Below are positions 4,115 to 5,681 of a stretch of 5,681 nucleotides of DNA, piece after piece (the first letter of the stretch is position 1; each line of letters begins with the position of its first letter). The notes under the pieces are model-generated. The model saw only the letters and a list, made by a program, of their open reading frames with translations. It was not told the origin of the DNA and did no database searches. This DNA comes from an uncultured Oscillospiraceae bacterium. GTDB lineage: Bacteria > Bacillota > Clostridia > Oscillospirales > Ruminococcaceae. Both the position numbers and the translations under genes were made by a program. The stretch lies in the NCBI GenBank assembly GCA_900556525.1, contig USOZ01000130.1, positions 1-5,681 on the forward strand, read 5' to 3'.

Positions 4115-5410
4115 TTACTTGTTATCCTTGGGAACTATTCTGTCGATACCGCCCATATACTTTCTGAGAACCTCGGGTATCTTTACGCTGCCGTCGGCGC
4201 AAAGGTTATTTTCAAGGAACGCAATAAGCATTCTGGGGGGAGCAACAACGGTGTTGTTGAGAGTGTGTGCAAAGTAGTTTCCCTTATCCTTGCTCTTTAC
4301 TCTTATCTTAAGACGGCGAGCCTGTGCATCGCCTAAGTTTGAACAGCTGCCCACTTCAAAATACTTTTTCTGTCTGGGTGACCATGCTTCAACATCGTAA
4401 GACTTGACCTTAAGGTCGGCAAGGTCGCCTGAGCAGCACTCAATGGTTCTTACGGGAATATCCATCGATCTGAACAGGTCAACTGTATTCTGCCACAGCT
4501 TATCGAACCACATAGCGCTGTCTTCGGGCTTGCAGACAACTATCATTTCCTGCTTTTCAAACTGGTGTATTCTGTAAACACCTCTTTCTTCTATGCCGTG
4601 AGCGCCCTTTTCCTTACGGAAGCAGGGTGAGTAACTTGTGAGCGTATAAGGGAGCTTTTTCTCCTCGTTTATTGTATCTATGAACTTACCTATCATAGAA
4701 TGTTCGCTGGTACCGATAAGATAGAGATCTTCGCCTTCAATCTTGTACATCATTGCATCCATCTCGGCAAACGACATAACGCCTGTAACAACGTTACTGC
4801 GAATCATATAAGGAGGAATGCAGTAGGTAAATCCTCTGTCAATCATAAAGTCACGGGCATAGGCTAAAACTGCGGAATGAAGGCGAGCTATATCTCCCAT
4901 AAGATAATAGAAGCCGTTTCCTGCTACTCTTCTTGCGCTGTCGAGATCGATACCGTTGAATCTTTCCATTATCTCGGAATGATAAGGTACTTCAAAGTCG
5001 GGTACTACAGGCTCTCCGTATCTCTTTATTTCAACGTTTTCGCTGTCATCCTTACCTATCGGAACTGAAGGGTCAATGATATTGGGGATTACCATCATTC
5101 TTTTCTTAACTTCTTCGCCCAGTTCTTCTTCCTTCTTTTCAAGCTCTTCAAGCTCATCGGAGAACTGCTTTACCTGAGCCTTTATCTGCTCAGCCTCGTC
5201 CTTTTTACCCTGTGCCATAAGTCCGCCGATCTGCTTTGACAGCTTATTTCTGTCGCCACGCAGATTATCAGCCTTCAGCTGAGCGGCTCTTAATTCTTTA
5301 TCAAGCTCGATAACCTCGTTAACGAGTACGATTTTTTCATCCTGAAACTTCTTTTTGATATTTTCCTTTACAGCCTCGGGATTTTCTCTTAAAAACTTAA
5401 TGTCTATCAT
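4115..5410 (-). CDS. serS: Seryl-tRNA synthetase
   Basis: This class II aminoacyl-tRNA synthetase of 431 residues charges tRNA-Ser (and tRNA-Sec where present) with serine. The N-terminal long coiled-coil arm that grips the tRNA variable arm covers about 25-104 (heptad Leu/Ile/Val, Glu/Lys-rich). The linker PNIIDPSVPIGKDDSENV (109-126) is typical. The catalytic core has the serine-binding GTSE (233-236), motif 2 FRKE (264-267) with RIHQFEKQEM after it, SCSNLGDAQARR (355-366) and motif 3 NNTVVAPPRMLIAFLEN (385-401) with R393. Several core motifs differ from the common bacterial wording (FRxEaG.agrDTRG and the g.aG-R motif 3), suggesting a divergent SerRS branch. ATG 5410 is chosen because the family begins MIDIKFLREN and AAAGG lies 8 nt upstream. 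A TTG at 5449 would add 13 residues and overlap parB. It lies 22 nt after parB, so the two are probably cotranscribed. Confidence 0.96.
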   Translation of the reverse strand: MIDIKFLRENPEAVKENIKKKFQDEKIVLVNEVIELDKELRAAQLKADNLRGDRNKLSKQIGGLMAQGKKDEAEQIKAQVKQFSDELEELEKKEEELGEEVKKRMMVIPNIIDPSVPIGKDDSENVEIKRYGEPVVPDFEVPYHSEIMERFNGIDLDSARRVAGNGFYYLMGDIARLHSAVLAYARDFMIDRGFTYCIPPYMIRSNVVTGVMSFAEMDAMMYKIEGEDLYLIGTSEHSMIGKFIDTINEEKKLPYTLTSYSPCFRKEKGAHGIEERGVYRIHQFEKQEMIVVCKPEDSAMWFDKLWQNTVDLFRSMDIPVRTIECCSGDLADLKVKSYDVEAWSPRQKKYFEVGSCSNLGDAQARRLKIRVKSKDKGNYFAHTLNNTVVAPPRMLIAFLENNLCADGSVKIPEVLRKYMGGIDRIVPKDNK

Positions 5411-5432
5411 TTGATATGCCTTTCTTTTTAAA

Positions 5433-5681
5433 TTATTTATTGTTTGCAAGCCGATTTACAATATCGGTAAGATCCTCATCGCTATAGAATTCTATCTGAA
5501 TTGTGCTTTTTTTCTTGCCTGGTACTATACTTACGTTAGTTTCAAGTGCCTTGGCAAGACTTATTTCCGCCTCCGTATAGAATGTATCCTTTTTCTTTTC
5601 AGGCTTTTCTTTTTTGTCAAGAGCCTTTACCATACGTTCCATTTCACGCACCGAAACGTCCTTGCCTGCCGCTTTTTGAGC
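5433..5681 (-). CDS. parB: ParB/Spo0J chromosome partitioning protein, C-terminal part
   Basis: The open frame continues off the right edge; the 82 C-terminal residues are present. They begin with AQKAAGKDVSVREMERMV, which matches the last helices of the ParB DNA-binding domain (the SVRqtE motif). A Lys/Glu-rich linker follows, then the C-terminal dimerisation domain (TEAEISLAKALETNVSIVPG, with KKKSTIQIEFYSDEDLTDIV after it). ParB is a CTP-dependent clamp that loads on parS sites near the origin and works with ParA/Soj and SMC in chromosome segregation. A GTG at 5651 could look like a start, but the homology extends through it, so it is internal. The stop is 22 nt before serS. No parS site is seen in the window. 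Confidence 0.93.
   Translation of the reverse strand, partial: AQKAAGKDVSVREMERMVKALDKKEKPEKKKDTFYTEAEISLAKALETNVSIVPGKKKSTIQIEFYSDEDLTDIVNRLANNK

Noticed and set aside
5411..5449. N-terminally extended serS starting at TTG 5449
   Set aside because: It would overlap the parB stop, add 13 residues not found in the family, and ignore the good ribosome site 8 nt before ATG 5410.
5433..5651. A complete 72-residue small protein starting at GTG 5651
   Set aside because: ParB homology continues upstream of the GTG without a stop to the window edge, so this is an internal codon of a truncated view of parB.
5641..5660. Possible parS site (TTTCACG at 5643-5648 region near parB)
   Set aside because: Only one half of TGTTTCACGTGAAACA is matched; the other half is broken and the stretch is coding for the conserved ParB SVRxxE motif.
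1..5681. Mobile elements, CRISPR array, tRNA genes, T-box or known riboswitches
   Set aside because: No transposase, terminal inverted repeats, regularly spaced repeats, cloverleaf pattern or T-box sequence was seen on either strand.

Overview
The window comes from a low-GC Gram-positive anaerobe of the class Clostridia. The 16S rRNA start at the left edge carries the GACGAACGCTGGCGGCGCGCC form, which from memory fits the Oscillospiraceae/Ruminococcaceae branch better than Lachnospiraceae. The gene content agrees: Firmicutes-type tandem rRNA promoters, a SleB-type cortex hydrolase, and parB directly followed by serS. Genes of the parB region usually lie near the replication origin in Firmicutes. 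If the usual orientation holds, oriC is off the right edge and parB, serS and the rRNA operon all run leftward, co-directional with replication. That placement is inference.

Positions 1-60 hold the first ~60 nt of a 16S rRNA gene on the minus strand. Positions 61 to about 580 are its control region: a leader with a boxA-like antitermination site and a GNRA hairpin, and two near-duplicate promoters about 232 bp apart. Each promoter has a perfect -35, a 17-bp spacer, an extended -10, a perfect -10 and G at the predicted +1. Both have A-tract-rich upstream DNA. The leader also contains a stretch imperfectly antisense to the first ~40 nt of the 16S itself, which is the most striking RNA feature here.

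On the plus strand, 715-1419 encodes a short secreted SleB-like spore cortex-lytic enzyme with a peptidoglycan-binding domain and a Hydrolase_2 domain. A hairpin at 1423-1447 separates it from a convergent minus-strand operon: an ABC ATPase (2357-3256) followed by its ABC-2-type permease (1485-2342). This pair has its own perfect promoter (3312-3340) and a perfect 15-bp palindrome over the start of its transcript, which suggests a repressed exporter. No regulator gene is present in the window.

Further right, also on the minus strand, lie an acyl-ACP thioesterase (3337-4056), seryl-tRNA synthetase (4115-5410) and the C-terminal end of ParB (5433-5681). parB and serS are 22 nt apart and probably cotranscribed. 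A strong hairpin between serS and the thioesterase looks like a leaky terminator. The thioesterase has no obvious promoter of its own, and its stop codon lies inside the -35 of the ABC operon promoter.

No mobile element, CRISPR array, tRNA or obvious new defence system is visible. This is mostly ordinary chromosome. The points worth a second look are regulatory: the self-complementary rRNA leader, the duplicated promoters, the strong but probably repressed ABC promoter, and the terminator in front of the thioesterase.
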